Shown here: positions 32,311 to 38,064 of the stretch, one piece after another
How the letters are laid out: every line of letters starts with the position of its first letter
Position numbering within the stretch: the first letter of the stretch is position 1
NCBI RefSeq assembly: GCF_900100305.1
Contig: NZ_FNEY01000039.1
Coordinates: 1-38,064 of the forward strand
From: Paracidovorax citrulli
Lineage (GTDB): Bacteria > Pseudomonadota > Gammaproteobacteria > Burkholderiales > Burkholderiaceae_C
Length of the DNA stretch: 38,064 nt
Direction of reading: 5' to 3'
The notes under the pieces: generated by a model
Database searches by the model: none
What the model saw: the letters and a program-made list of their open reading frames with translations, nothing else
What the model was told of the DNA's origin: nothing
Position numbers and translations under genes: made by a program

Positions 32311-32571
32311 TTATCCGCCCGTCACCTCTCGGACTACATGCTGCCCGTAATGCACGGCGGCGATCCGCGCGAGGTCATCTGTCGGATAACTCTGATCCTT
32401 GAGCGGGCGCCGATCTACGACCGTCTCGATCCGATGGCCCCCTGCTGGGTGCCGGTCAATGCGGTAGTAGGCGGCCCAGCTGCCATCGGGCAGTTGCACT
32501 GCGTCGCCGTAGACCAGGAAATCCCCCTCTTGCCAAGGATTCAGGGTCGGCAGGTGCTCAACGTTTTCCAT
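32311..32571 (-). CDS. Small hypothetical protein, inverted cassette
   Basis: This encodes 86 residues starting MENVEHLPTLNPWQEGDF, with GGAGGTGCC before the ATG. It is a compact alpha/beta protein (YYRIDRHPAGGHRIETVVD, DDLARIAAVHYGQHV). It faces opposite to the surrounding operon and follows another inverted gene after 10 bp. The function is not recognised. Confidence 0.7.
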   Translation of the reverse strand: MENVEHLPTLNPWQEGDFLVYGDAVQLPDGSWAAYYRIDRHPAGGHRIETVVDRRPLKDQSYPTDDLARIAAVHYGQHVVREVTGG

Positions 32572-32581
32572 GGCACCTCCT

Positions 32582-32869
32582 TCATCCGCGATGGCTGCTG
32601 CCGGCGTCAATTTGACGGGCCGCCGCTTCAAATGCCGCGTCCCTTGCCGCACGCGCGGTCGGGTAACCCGAGCTGGGGAGAGGGACCTTCACATCTTTGC
32701 CGTTTTCCCCCACTACGTACGCGTGAGCGATGAAGTCATCCGAGAGGACGTTCCACCCGAGATGCACTCGGATCCGGCTTCCTTTGTAAGGCGACTCCCA
32801 TCTTTGGGGCGATTCTTCGGTGCCAATCTGGACTGGTCGGATCCGGTCGTCAGAACTTACGATTTTCAT
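32582..32869 (-). CDS. Small hypothetical protein, first gene of the inverted cassette
   Basis: This encodes 95 residues starting MKIVSSDDRIRPVQIG, with AGGAGGTGGAG before the ATG. The centre is beta-rich (KGSRIRVHLGWNVLSDDFIA) and the C-terminus helical (TARAARDAAFEAAARQI). It must have its own minus-strand promoter in 32870-32980, which could not be pinned down. The function is unknown. Confidence 0.7.
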   Translation of the reverse strand: MKIVSSDDRIRPVQIGTEESPQRWESPYKGSRIRVHLGWNVLSDDFIAHAYVVGENGKDVKVPLPSSGYPTARAARDAAFEAAARQIDAGSSHRG

Positions 32870-32978
32870 CTCCACCTCCTTGGTTGAGCATCGAGTATGA
32901 CCGAATACACCACCGGCGGGCGAGCGCCTCATACTTTTGGGCGAGGGCCGCGAGCCCGCCTGATCGCCCCACCCCACC

Positions 32979-33002
32979 AGCCCGCCATGCGCGGGCTTTT
33001 TT
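32979..33002 (+). terminator. Intrinsic terminator before a small-gene pair
   Basis: AGCCCGC and GCGGGCT form a perfect 7-bp stem around CATGC, then five T. It precedes a ribosome site at 33013 and could stop read-through from upstream or attenuate the next gene. Confidence 0.75.
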
Positions 33003-33020
33003 CATTCTCCCGAGGACACC

Positions 33021-33047
33021 ATGCCCGCACCGAAGAAGGAAACGTGA
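33021..33047 (+). CDS. Eight-codon upstream ORF
   Basis: An ATG after GAGGACACC opens eight codons (MPAPKKET) and stops at 33047, one base before the ATG of the next gene. Its 3' part contains the AAGGA of that gene. It could couple or gate translation. Confidence 0.35.
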   Translation: MPAPKKET

Positions 33048-33048
33048 C

Positions 33049-33444
33049 ATGAACCTCCGCCAGCTGAAGAACCAGGACAGGCGCGCCGCCGCGCTGATGA
33101 TCGGCGCGGGCGATTTCTCCCCTGACGCCTTTGGCCCCGGCCGCGATGGCCGCTGGCATGTCGAATGGCGGTGCAGCTACGAATACGACGAGTGGGACAG
33201 TTGCCCAGCCTGGGAAAAGTGGATGGGCATGCGAGCGTGGGAGCACCCCAGCGCCTGCGCGTGGTACGGATTCGATGACCGCACGGGCGAGCCGATCCCA
33301 GAGGACCAGCGCCCGCGCGGCATGCGACCCCACGAGGCCCGCGAGTTCTACGCGCTGCGCGCCCCCGCCGGCTTCCGCTGGCGCGGCCGCCGCGTGGTGC
33401 CCGTGGACAAGCACGGCGCCATGGTGCGACGCGCAAGGCGCTGA
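33049..33444 (+). CDS. Small Trp-rich hypothetical protein
   Basis: This encodes 131 residues from MNLRQLKNQDRRAA. AAGGA lies 8 nt upstream, and a longer reading from 32884 crosses the terminator and is rejected. The protein has eight or more Trp (WHVEWRC, YDEWDSCPAWEKWMGMRAWE) and an Arg-rich end. No catalytic motif is seen. The function is unknown. Confidence 0.65.
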   Translation: MNLRQLKNQDRRAAALMIGAGDFSPDAFGPGRDGRWHVEWRCSYEYDEWDSCPAWEKWMGMRAWEHPSACAWYGFDDRTGEPIPEDQRPRGMRPHEAREFYALRAPAGFRWRGRRVVPVDKHGAMVRRARR

Positions 33445-33512
33445 ATCCCCGCCGCCGCGGCGGACACCAGGATGATGAGGTGGAGGGGGTCGATCGCTAT
33501 GAAGAGCTGCAT
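33348..33512 (-). CDS. Possible small membrane peptide on the minus strand
   Basis: The ATG at 33512 follows AAAGGAACCGGT. The N-terminus MQLFIAIDPLHLIILVSAAA would be one membrane helix with a basic tail, which runs antisense into the 33049 gene. An earlier TTG at 33587 would add 25 residues. Only the ribosome site and hydrophobic start support it. Confidence 0.3.
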   Translation of the reverse strand: MQLFIAIDPLHLIILVSAAAAGIQRLARRTMAPCLSTGTTRRPRQRKPAGARSA

Positions 33513-33644
33513 ACCGGTTCCTTTCAGAGCCCGCCGCCAGGTGAACAGCACCCAGTCCGGCGCGACTTGTTCCCACTGTTCCACCAAATCTGAAAAACAG
33601 GCTGCGGCACGATTTCAGACTTGACAACCCACTGATACCACCTG

Positions 33645-33671
33645 GCCCGCCGCGAGCGGGCTTTTCCTTTT
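33645..33671 (+). terminator. Intrinsic terminator before the cytosine methyltransferase
   Basis: GCCCGC and GCGGGC pair around CGCGA, followed by a T-rich run (TTTTCCTTTTC). GGAG and the ATG at 33682 follow directly. An inverted repeat TCTGAAA and TTTCAGA (33589-33595, 33613-33619) lies upstream. Confidence 0.7.
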
Positions 33672-33681
33672 CGGAGCCCGC

Positions 33682-35922
33682 ATGAAGCGTGACGCCTTCA
33701 CCCTCCCGCTCGCATTCCCCGGCGAGCTGATCATCGACAACTTCGCCGGTGGTGGCGGTACGTCCACCGGGCTGGAGGCCGCATTCGGCCGGCCCGTGGA
33801 CATCGCCATCAACCACGACCCCGAGGCGCTGGCCATGCACGCCATCAACCACCCGCACACCCAGCACCTGTGCGAGAGCGTGTGGGATGTGGACCCAATC
33901 GCCGTGACCGGCAACCAGCCAGTGGGACTGGTGTGGCTGTCGCCTGACTGCAAACACTTCTCGAAGGCCAAGGGCGGCACGCCCGTGGCGAAGCACATCC
34001 GCGGCCTGGCCTGGGTGGGCATGCGTTGGGTGGCGCTCTGCAAGCCCCGCGTGCTGATGTTGGAGAACGTCGAGGAATTCCAGACCTGGGGCCCGCTGCT
34101 GGTCGGGGCCGACGGGACCGCGCGGCCGGACCCCGCGCGCAAGGGCAAAACGTTCCAGAGCTTCGTGCGGCAGCTGCGCGCGCACGGGTACGCAGTGGAC
34201 TGGCGCGAGCTGCGCGCCTGCGACAACGGCGCGCCGACGATCCGCAAGCGCCTGTTCTTGATCGCGCGCCGCGACGGCCTGCCGATCCAGTGGCCCGAGC
34301 AGACGCACGCCGCGCCCACCGATCGCCGCGTGCTCGCCGGAAAGCTGGCGCCCTATCGCACGGCGGCCGACTGCATCGACTTCAGCCTGGAGGCGGCCAG
34401 CATCTTCGACCGCCAGCGGCCGCTGGCCACCAACACCCTGCGCCGCGTCGCGAAGGGCCTGTTCCGGCACGTCCTGACCAGCGCGTCGCCCTTCATCGTG
34501 GGCGTGGGCGGCCGCATGGGCCAGAGCCCCGCGCGCAGCGTGCACTCGCCCCCCCCCGCGCAGACCATCACGGCCAAGGCGGACAGCTGCATCGCGCAGC
34601 CGGTGCTGACGCCCTACATGGTCAACACCCGCAACGGCGAGCGCGCGGGCCAGCAGCCGCGCGTGCGTGGCGCCCAGGAGCCGTATTGGACGGTGACGGG
34701 CTTGGGATCGCAGGGCGCGCTCGCGGCGCCGGTCATGACGCCGTTCCTCACCGAGCACGCCAACAGCAGCAACCAGCGGACCATGGCGGCCGACGAGCCC
34801 CTGCGCACGATCTGCGCCCAGGTGAAAGGCGGGCACTTCTCGGCTGTCGCGCCGGTGATCGCCCCGCTGCGCGGCACCAGCGAGCAGCACCTGCAGGGCG
34901 ACGACGCCCGGGAACCGCTGTCCACCGTATCCGCAGGCGGCACGCACCACGCCCTGGCCGGCGCCGTGCTGGCAGCCGCGATCGTCACCAACACCACCGG
35001 GCACCCCGGCGCGACGGCGGACACGCCGCTGGCCACCATCACCACGGGCGGCCACCACGCCATGGCGGCGGCCGCGCTCATCCCCGTGGCGCATGGAGAG
35101 CGCCGGGCCGGCGAGACGCGCACCGCGGACCTGGACGACCCAATCGGAACGCTGCATGCCGGCGGCGGGGCGTTCGCGCTGTCCGCCGTGCACCTCACGC
35201 ACCTGACCCACCACGGGGATCGGCCGGGCCGGCAACCCGACCAGCCCCTGCCCACCATCACGGGTGCGCACCGCGGCGAGCAGGCCATGGTGGCCGCGAT
35301 GCTGGAGCAGGCCAACGGCGGCTTCTACGACGGCGACGGCCGGCCCGTCGAAGCCCCGGCCAGCACCATCACCAGCAGCGGGGCACAGCAGCGACTGGTG
35401 ACGGCCTACCTGGTGAAGTACTACAGCGAGGGTGGCCAGGACAGCGCCTGCGGCGCGCCGATGCACACCGTGCCGACCAAGGCACGCATGGGCCTCGTGC
35501 AGACCGTTCAGGTGCCGGCCGACTGCCTGGCGCCGGAGCACCAGGCCCGCGCGCGGCAGTGCGCCGAGCTGCTGCACACGCACCTGCCCGAGCAGTTTCC
35601 CGACCCGGCCGGCCTGGTGCTGATGCAACACGCTGGCCAGTGGTGGGTGCTGGTGGACATCACGCTGCGCATGCTCAAGCCGGTGGAGCTGTTCCGCGCC
35701 CAAGGCTTCCCGGCGGACTACGTGATCCACGAGATCCCGGACCCCGCCCTGCTCTTCGCAGGCGGCAAGCAGGCAGCCCACCCGCTGGAGGTGCCGCGCA
35801 TCCCGCTCACCGCCACGGCGCAGGTCCGTATGTGCGGCAACAGCGTCAGCCCGCCGCAGGCCGAGGCCCTGGTCCGGGCCAACTTCGGCCACGAGACGGC
35901 ATGGATGGCCGTCGCCGCATGA
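33682..35922 (+). CDS. Cytosine-5 DNA methyltransferase with nine internal repeats
   Basis: This encodes 746 residues. The N-terminal catalytic part has DNFAGGGGTSTGLEAAFG (motif I), SPDCKHFS with catalytic Cys (motif IV), and ENVEEF (motif VI). The C-terminus has GNSVSPPQAEALV (motif X). Between them, residues about 288-612 hold nine units spaced 35-45 residues apart. Each has a P-x-x-T-[IV] signature, a Gly/His-rich loop and a hydrophobic helix, as in PLSTVSAGGTHHALA and PLATITTGGHHAMA. This region occupies the target-recognition position and makes the enzyme about twice usual size. It probably protects phage DNA. Specificity is unknown. Confidence 0.85.
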   Translation: MKRDAFTLPLAFPGELIIDNFAGGGGTSTGLEAAFGRPVDIAINHDPEALAMHAINHPHTQHLCESVWDVDPIAVTGNQPVGLVWLSPDCKHFSKAKGGTPVAKHIRGLAWVGMRWVALCKPRVLMLENVEEFQTWGPLLVGADGTARPDPARKGKTFQSFVRQLRAHGYAVDWRELRACDNGAPTIRKRLFLIARRDGLPIQWPEQTHAAPTDRRVLAGKLAPYRTAADCIDFSLEAASIFDRQRPLATNTLRRVAKGLFRHVLTSASPFIVGVGGRMGQSPARSVHSPPPAQTITAKADSCIAQPVLTPYMVNTRNGERAGQQPRVRGAQEPYWTVTGLGSQGALAAPVMTPFLTEHANSSNQRTMAADEPLRTICAQVKGGHFSAVAPVIAPLRGTSEQHLQGDDAREPLSTVSAGGTHHALAGAVLAAAIVTNTTGHPGATADTPLATITTGGHHAMAAAALIPVAHGERRAGETRTADLDDPIGTLHAGGGAFALSAVHLTHLTHHGDRPGRQPDQPLPTITGAHRGEQAMVAAMLEQANGGFYDGDGRPVEAPASTITSSGAQQRLVTAYLVKYYSEGGQDSACGAPMHTVPTKARMGLVQTVQVPADCLAPEHQARARQCAELLHTHLPEQFPDPAGLVLMQHAGQWWVLVDITLRMLKPVELFRAQGFPADYVIHEIPDPALLFAGGKQAAHPLEVPRIPLTATAQVRMCGNSVSPPQAEALVRANFGHETAWMAVAA

Positions 35923-35927
35923 CCCCC

Positions 35928-35951
35928 GCCCGCACCAGCGGGCATGTTTTT
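35928..35951 (+). terminator. Intrinsic-terminator-like hairpin before two small genes
   Basis: GCCCGC and GCGGGC pair around ACCA, followed by ATG and six T. GGAAG and the ATG at 35962 come next. An in-frame ATG at 35944 within the T run is rejected as a start. Confidence 0.7.
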
Positions 35952-35961
35952 TGGAAGCCCC

Positions 35962-36147
35962 ATGTCCCGAGCCCCCACCCTTCCCCTCTACACGCCGCCG
36001 GATGGCACCTACCTTGGCACCGAGCTGCAGCGATCCCCCGGCATCCCCGCCGACCGCTACCAGGCCTTCGAGCTTCCGAGCCGAATGGGCGACCGCCTGC
36101 ACTACCCCGACGGCCGGGTGGAGCCCTTCCCGGAGCCCCTGGCATGA
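35962..36147 (+). CDS. Small hypothetical protein
   Basis: This encodes 61 residues starting MSRAPTLPLYTPPDG, preceded by GGAAG. It has many Pro and aromatic residues (RYQAFELPSRMGDRLHYPDG) and looks like a small beta protein. Its stop overlaps the next ATG by 4 bases, so the pair is coupled. The function is unknown. Confidence 0.6.
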   Translation: MSRAPTLPLYTPPDGTYLGTELQRSPGIPADRYQAFELPSRMGDRLHYPDGRVEPFPEPLA

Positions 36148-36332
36148 GCACGCCGAGCGAAACCATCGCAGAGCGCCGCGCCCGGCTTTCCACCCCCGAC
36201 GCGCTGCGCGCCGCCGCCCGCGCGCGGGATCTGTGGTGGCAGCAGCGCCAGACCCACCTGCGGTGCGCCAGCTGCGGCGCCCCCATCACCCACCGGCCCG
36301 CCGAGGGCCAAGGCCTGCCCTGCGGGCACTGA
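36144..36332 (+). CDS. Small putative zinc-finger protein
   Basis: This encodes 62 residues starting MSTPSETIAERRARLS. The N-terminal half is a basic helix ending in ARDLWWQQR. The C-terminus has CASCGAP then PCGH, a C-x-x-C with Cys/His partner set that could bind zinc. It is coupled by ATGA to the upstream gene. The function is unknown. Confidence 0.6.
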   Translation: MSTPSETIAERRARLSTPDALRAAARARDLWWQQRQTHLRCASCGAPITHRPAEGQGLPCGH

Positions 36333-36353
36333 TCCACAACACAGGAGGAAACC

Positions 36354-37013
36354 GTGGCTGCAACTGCATACCCTTTGACCTGGCCCGAGGGCTGGAAACG
36401 CACACCGGACGCATCGCGCACGCCCGGCGCATTCGGCTCTCAGAAGAAAAACCGCTACGGGACGGCCCGCAAGGAAAACGTCACCATCGCCGAAGCCACG
36501 GGCCGGCTGCTGGCAGAACTGGAGCGCATGGGCGCCGCGCAGCGATCCATCGTGCTGTCCACCAACCTGGTGCTGCGGCAGGACGGGCTGCCGCGCTCCG
36601 GCCAGGCCGCGCCGCGCGACCCCGGCGCCGCGGTCTACTGGGACGACCCCTACAACCGCCAGCCCCGGTGCATGGCCATCGACCGGTACACGCGGGTCGA
36701 ACAGAACATCGCGGCCCTGGCGGCCACCGTCGAAGCCATGCGAGCCATCGAGCGGCACGGCGGCGCCGTGGTGCTCGAACGGGCTTTCACCGGCTTCTCG
36801 GCCCTGCCCGCGCCCATCGTCGCCGGGATGAAGCGGCATTGGCGCGACGTGCTGGGGTTCCAACCCGACGCGCGCGTGACCGCGCAGACCCTGGCCGATC
36901 GCTACCGGATCCTCGCGTCCGCCAACCACCCAGACTGCGGCGGCGATGCCGAACGGATGGCCGACATCAACCGCGCCCGGGAGGAAGCGCAGCAGGAGAT
37001 CGCGAATGGCTGA
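36354..37013 (+). CDS. DnaJ-like J-domain protein
   Basis: This encodes 219 residues starting at GTG after AGGAGG. The N-terminus (YPLTWPEGWKRT) and the middle (MGAAQRSIVLSTNL, RDPGAAVYW) match a phage family that ends in a J domain. H-P-D at residues 192-194 in NHPDCGGDAERMADINRA is the Hsp70-contact motif. Such proteins may redirect host DnaK, but their role in infection is unclear. Its stop overlaps the next gene by 8 bases. Confidence 0.75.
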   Translation: MAATAYPLTWPEGWKRTPDASRTPGAFGSQKKNRYGTARKENVTIAEATGRLLAELERMGAAQRSIVLSTNLVLRQDGLPRSGQAAPRDPGAAVYWDDPYNRQPRCMAIDRYTRVEQNIAALAATVEAMRAIERHGGAVVLERAFTGFSALPAPIVAGMKRHWRDVLGFQPDARVTAQTLADRYRILASANHPDCGGDAERMADINRAREEAQQEIANG

Positions 37014-37635
37014 CCGCCCCATCCTCTTCAGCGCACCCATGGTGCGCGCCCTGCTCGCAGGGACGAAGACCCAGACGCGGCGTGTCTGGAAGCTGCCGCG
37101 TGGCTGCCAGTGGTATGCCGAGTTGGGAGGCGAATCCGAGGGCTGGGTCATCGATCCGGGCCAACCCTGGTGGCTGCATGTTGACGAATTCCGCTGCCCC
37201 TACGGCCAGCCGGGCGACCGGCTCTGGGTGCGCGAGGCCTGGCGCACTGTTGCCGAGGCCGATGCACTTCCGCCTCGCGACCTGAACGAAGCGCACCGCA
37301 TCTGGAATGAGGCCGATGCGCCGCATCAGCCGGGCGCGGGCAAGCTACGCCCGGGCATGTTCATGCCCCGCTGGGCCAGCCGCATCACGCTGGAGATCAC
37401 GGCCGTGCGCGTCGAGCGCCTGCAGGACATCAGCCGCGAGGACGCCATGGCCGAGGGCATCGTCATCCAGCCCGATGGCGGCTACGGCCTCGCCGACACC
37501 ACCCACTACCACGCCACCGACCCGCGGCAGAGCTATTTCTCGCTGTGGGAAGCCATCAACGGCCCGGGCAACGTCGAGGCCAACCCCTGGGTGTGGGCCG
37601 TGACGTTCCCCGCGGTGGGCCCAGGCCATGGGTAG
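37006..37635 (+). CDS. ASCH-like domain protein
   Basis: This encodes 209 residues starting MADRPILFSAPMVRALLAG. The opening K-T-Q-T-R-R-x-W, then PYGQPGDRLWVREAW, FMPRWASRITLEI, VRVERLQDISREDAMAEGI and a final W-V-W-A-V-T-F fit phage ASCH/PUA-like proteins, thought to bind RNA or modified bases. CAGGAG precedes the ATG. It overlaps both neighbours, so it belongs to the J-domain transcription unit. Confidence 0.75.
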   Translation: MADRPILFSAPMVRALLAGTKTQTRRVWKLPRGCQWYAELGGESEGWVIDPGQPWWLHVDEFRCPYGQPGDRLWVREAWRTVAEADALPPRDLNEAHRIWNEADAPHQPGAGKLRPGMFMPRWASRITLEITAVRVERLQDISREDAMAEGIVIQPDGGYGLADTTHYHATDPRQSYFSLWEAINGPGNVEANPWVWAVTFPAVGPGHG

Positions 37636-37846
37636 GCGCCGCCGCTTCCGCTGGACCCGGAAGACCTACCGGGAGGCCCACCGCGCCGCCCGGGTCTTCG
37701 ACGGCTACGGCTTCATGTACCACGACGAGCCGCCGATGGTGGCCCGATTCCGTGAGCTGTGGGAAGCACACCCCCAGCACGAAGACCCTCTCACCCGACC
37801 ACTTTGGGCGCGCCGGCCGCCCGGCGATGACGACGTCCCTTTCTGA
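37628..37846 (+). CDS. Small basic hypothetical protein
   Basis: This encodes 72 residues starting MGRRRRFRWTRKTYRE. The N-terminal third is strongly basic and the rest acidic and aromatic (DGYGFMYHDEPP, VARFRELWEAHPQHED). It overlaps the ASCH gene by 8 bases. It could bind nucleic acid, but no family was recognised. Confidence 0.6.
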   Translation: MGRRRRFRWTRKTYREAHRAARVFDGYGFMYHDEPPMVARFRELWEAHPQHEDPLTRPLWARRPPGDDDVPF

Positions 37847-37855
37847 AGGATCAAC

Positions 37856-38064
37856 ATGACCACCAATACCGACACCACCGACCACACCGCCGCCCGCACC
37901 ACCTGGGTGGAGCAATGCGCAGCCCGATTCATTTTCCGAGGCGGCCTCGATGCCGCCGGGGCGACGGATTTCGCGGAAGCCTGCGCCGAGCAAGAGGCCG
38001 ACATCAACGGCCCGGACCCAGCCGAATGGGAGAAGCCGGAAGACGTCGCCGACGAAGACATGAG
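37856..38064 (+). CDS. Hypothetical protein, cut by the right edge
   Basis: The ATG at 37856 follows GAAGGAT. The visible 69 residues (MTTNTDTTDHTAARTTWVEQ onwards) are acidic and helical, with RFIFRGGLDAAGATDFAEAC. No stop occurs before the window end. The function is unknown. Confidence 0.6.
   Translation, partial: MTTNTDTTDHTAARTTWVEQCAARFIFRGGLDAAGATDFAEACAEQEADINGPDPAEWEKPEDVADEDM

Noticed and set aside
33621-33640. Promoter with TTGACA at 33621
   Set aside because: No acceptable -10 box lies 16-18 bp downstream; the expected position is inside the terminator stem.
34980-35520. Frameshift or assembly error in the methyltransferase repeats
   Set aside because: One frame stays open with consistent repeat motifs from motif I to motif X.
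32929-36102. Minus-strand ORF (1057 codons)
   Set aside because: It is antisense to the cytosine methyltransferase with its clear motifs, and its composition is Arg/Gly/His-rich with no domain.
34026-36137. Alternate plus frame through the methyltransferase
   Set aside because: It is an Arg/Pro/His shadow of the real frame; only its last 63 codons (36144-36332) form a separate supported gene.

Overview
The window is a 38 kb stretch of a GC-rich (roughly two thirds G+C) temperate tailed phage or prophage, probably of a beta-proteobacterial host. The evidence is a CI/Cro switch, terminase, portal, scaffold and capsid genes, a lambda-O-like replication gene with iterons inside it, and many small hypothetical early genes. 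The host assignment is inference from base composition and gene style only. No tape-measure gene is visible, and the portal, adaptor and propeller-like proteins look podovirus-like, but the left edge cuts the tail module. No integrase, lysis cassette, tRNA gene, insertion sequence or CRISPR array was found.

Left arm (25074 down to 1, minus strand). From the switch the order is Cro, small early genes, a Rha/KilAC antirepressor-like protein, the O-like initiator with an internal iteron origin, a possible helicase loader, an HNH protein, a RuvC-like resolvase and an HNH/zinc nuclease. Packaging and head genes follow: small and large terminase, portal, scaffold, a GTG-started major capsid protein, a decoration candidate, a HeH-like protein and an adaptor. 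The tail and accessory proteins come last: a glycosyltransferase, a tandem-domain protein, a propeller-like protein, a 913-residue protein with a CAP-like domain, two small paralogues, a proline-rich protein and a repeat fibre that runs off the edge. Genes are packed tightly, mostly with 4-base ATGA overlaps, so translational coupling is likely. One lower-GC CoiA-like gene lies on the opposite strand between scaffold and portal.

Switch (about 25075-26700). CI (LexA/S24 type) faces right and Cro faces left. Three near-identical operators lie between them, and two more lie about 1.55 kb away at 26651-26689. Each cluster contains the same promoter, TTGACA-N17-TAATAT, with an ATG at the expected +1, so both early transcripts may be leaderless. 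Between the clusters are a secreted-protein moron and an ORF without a good start.

Right arm (26699 to 38064, mostly plus strand). This is an accessory and early operon: small hypothetical genes, a helicase-DNA methyltransferase fusion, a DUF2303-like protein, a cytosine-5 methyltransferase with nine internal repeats, a J-domain protein and an ASCH-like protein. Several genes are preceded by an intrinsic-terminator-like hairpin directly upstream of the ribosome binding site. Near the start of the arm are two copies of a hairpin with compensatory base changes. Together these suggest processive antitermination or graded read-through. A two-gene cassette (32311-32869) is inverted inside this arm.
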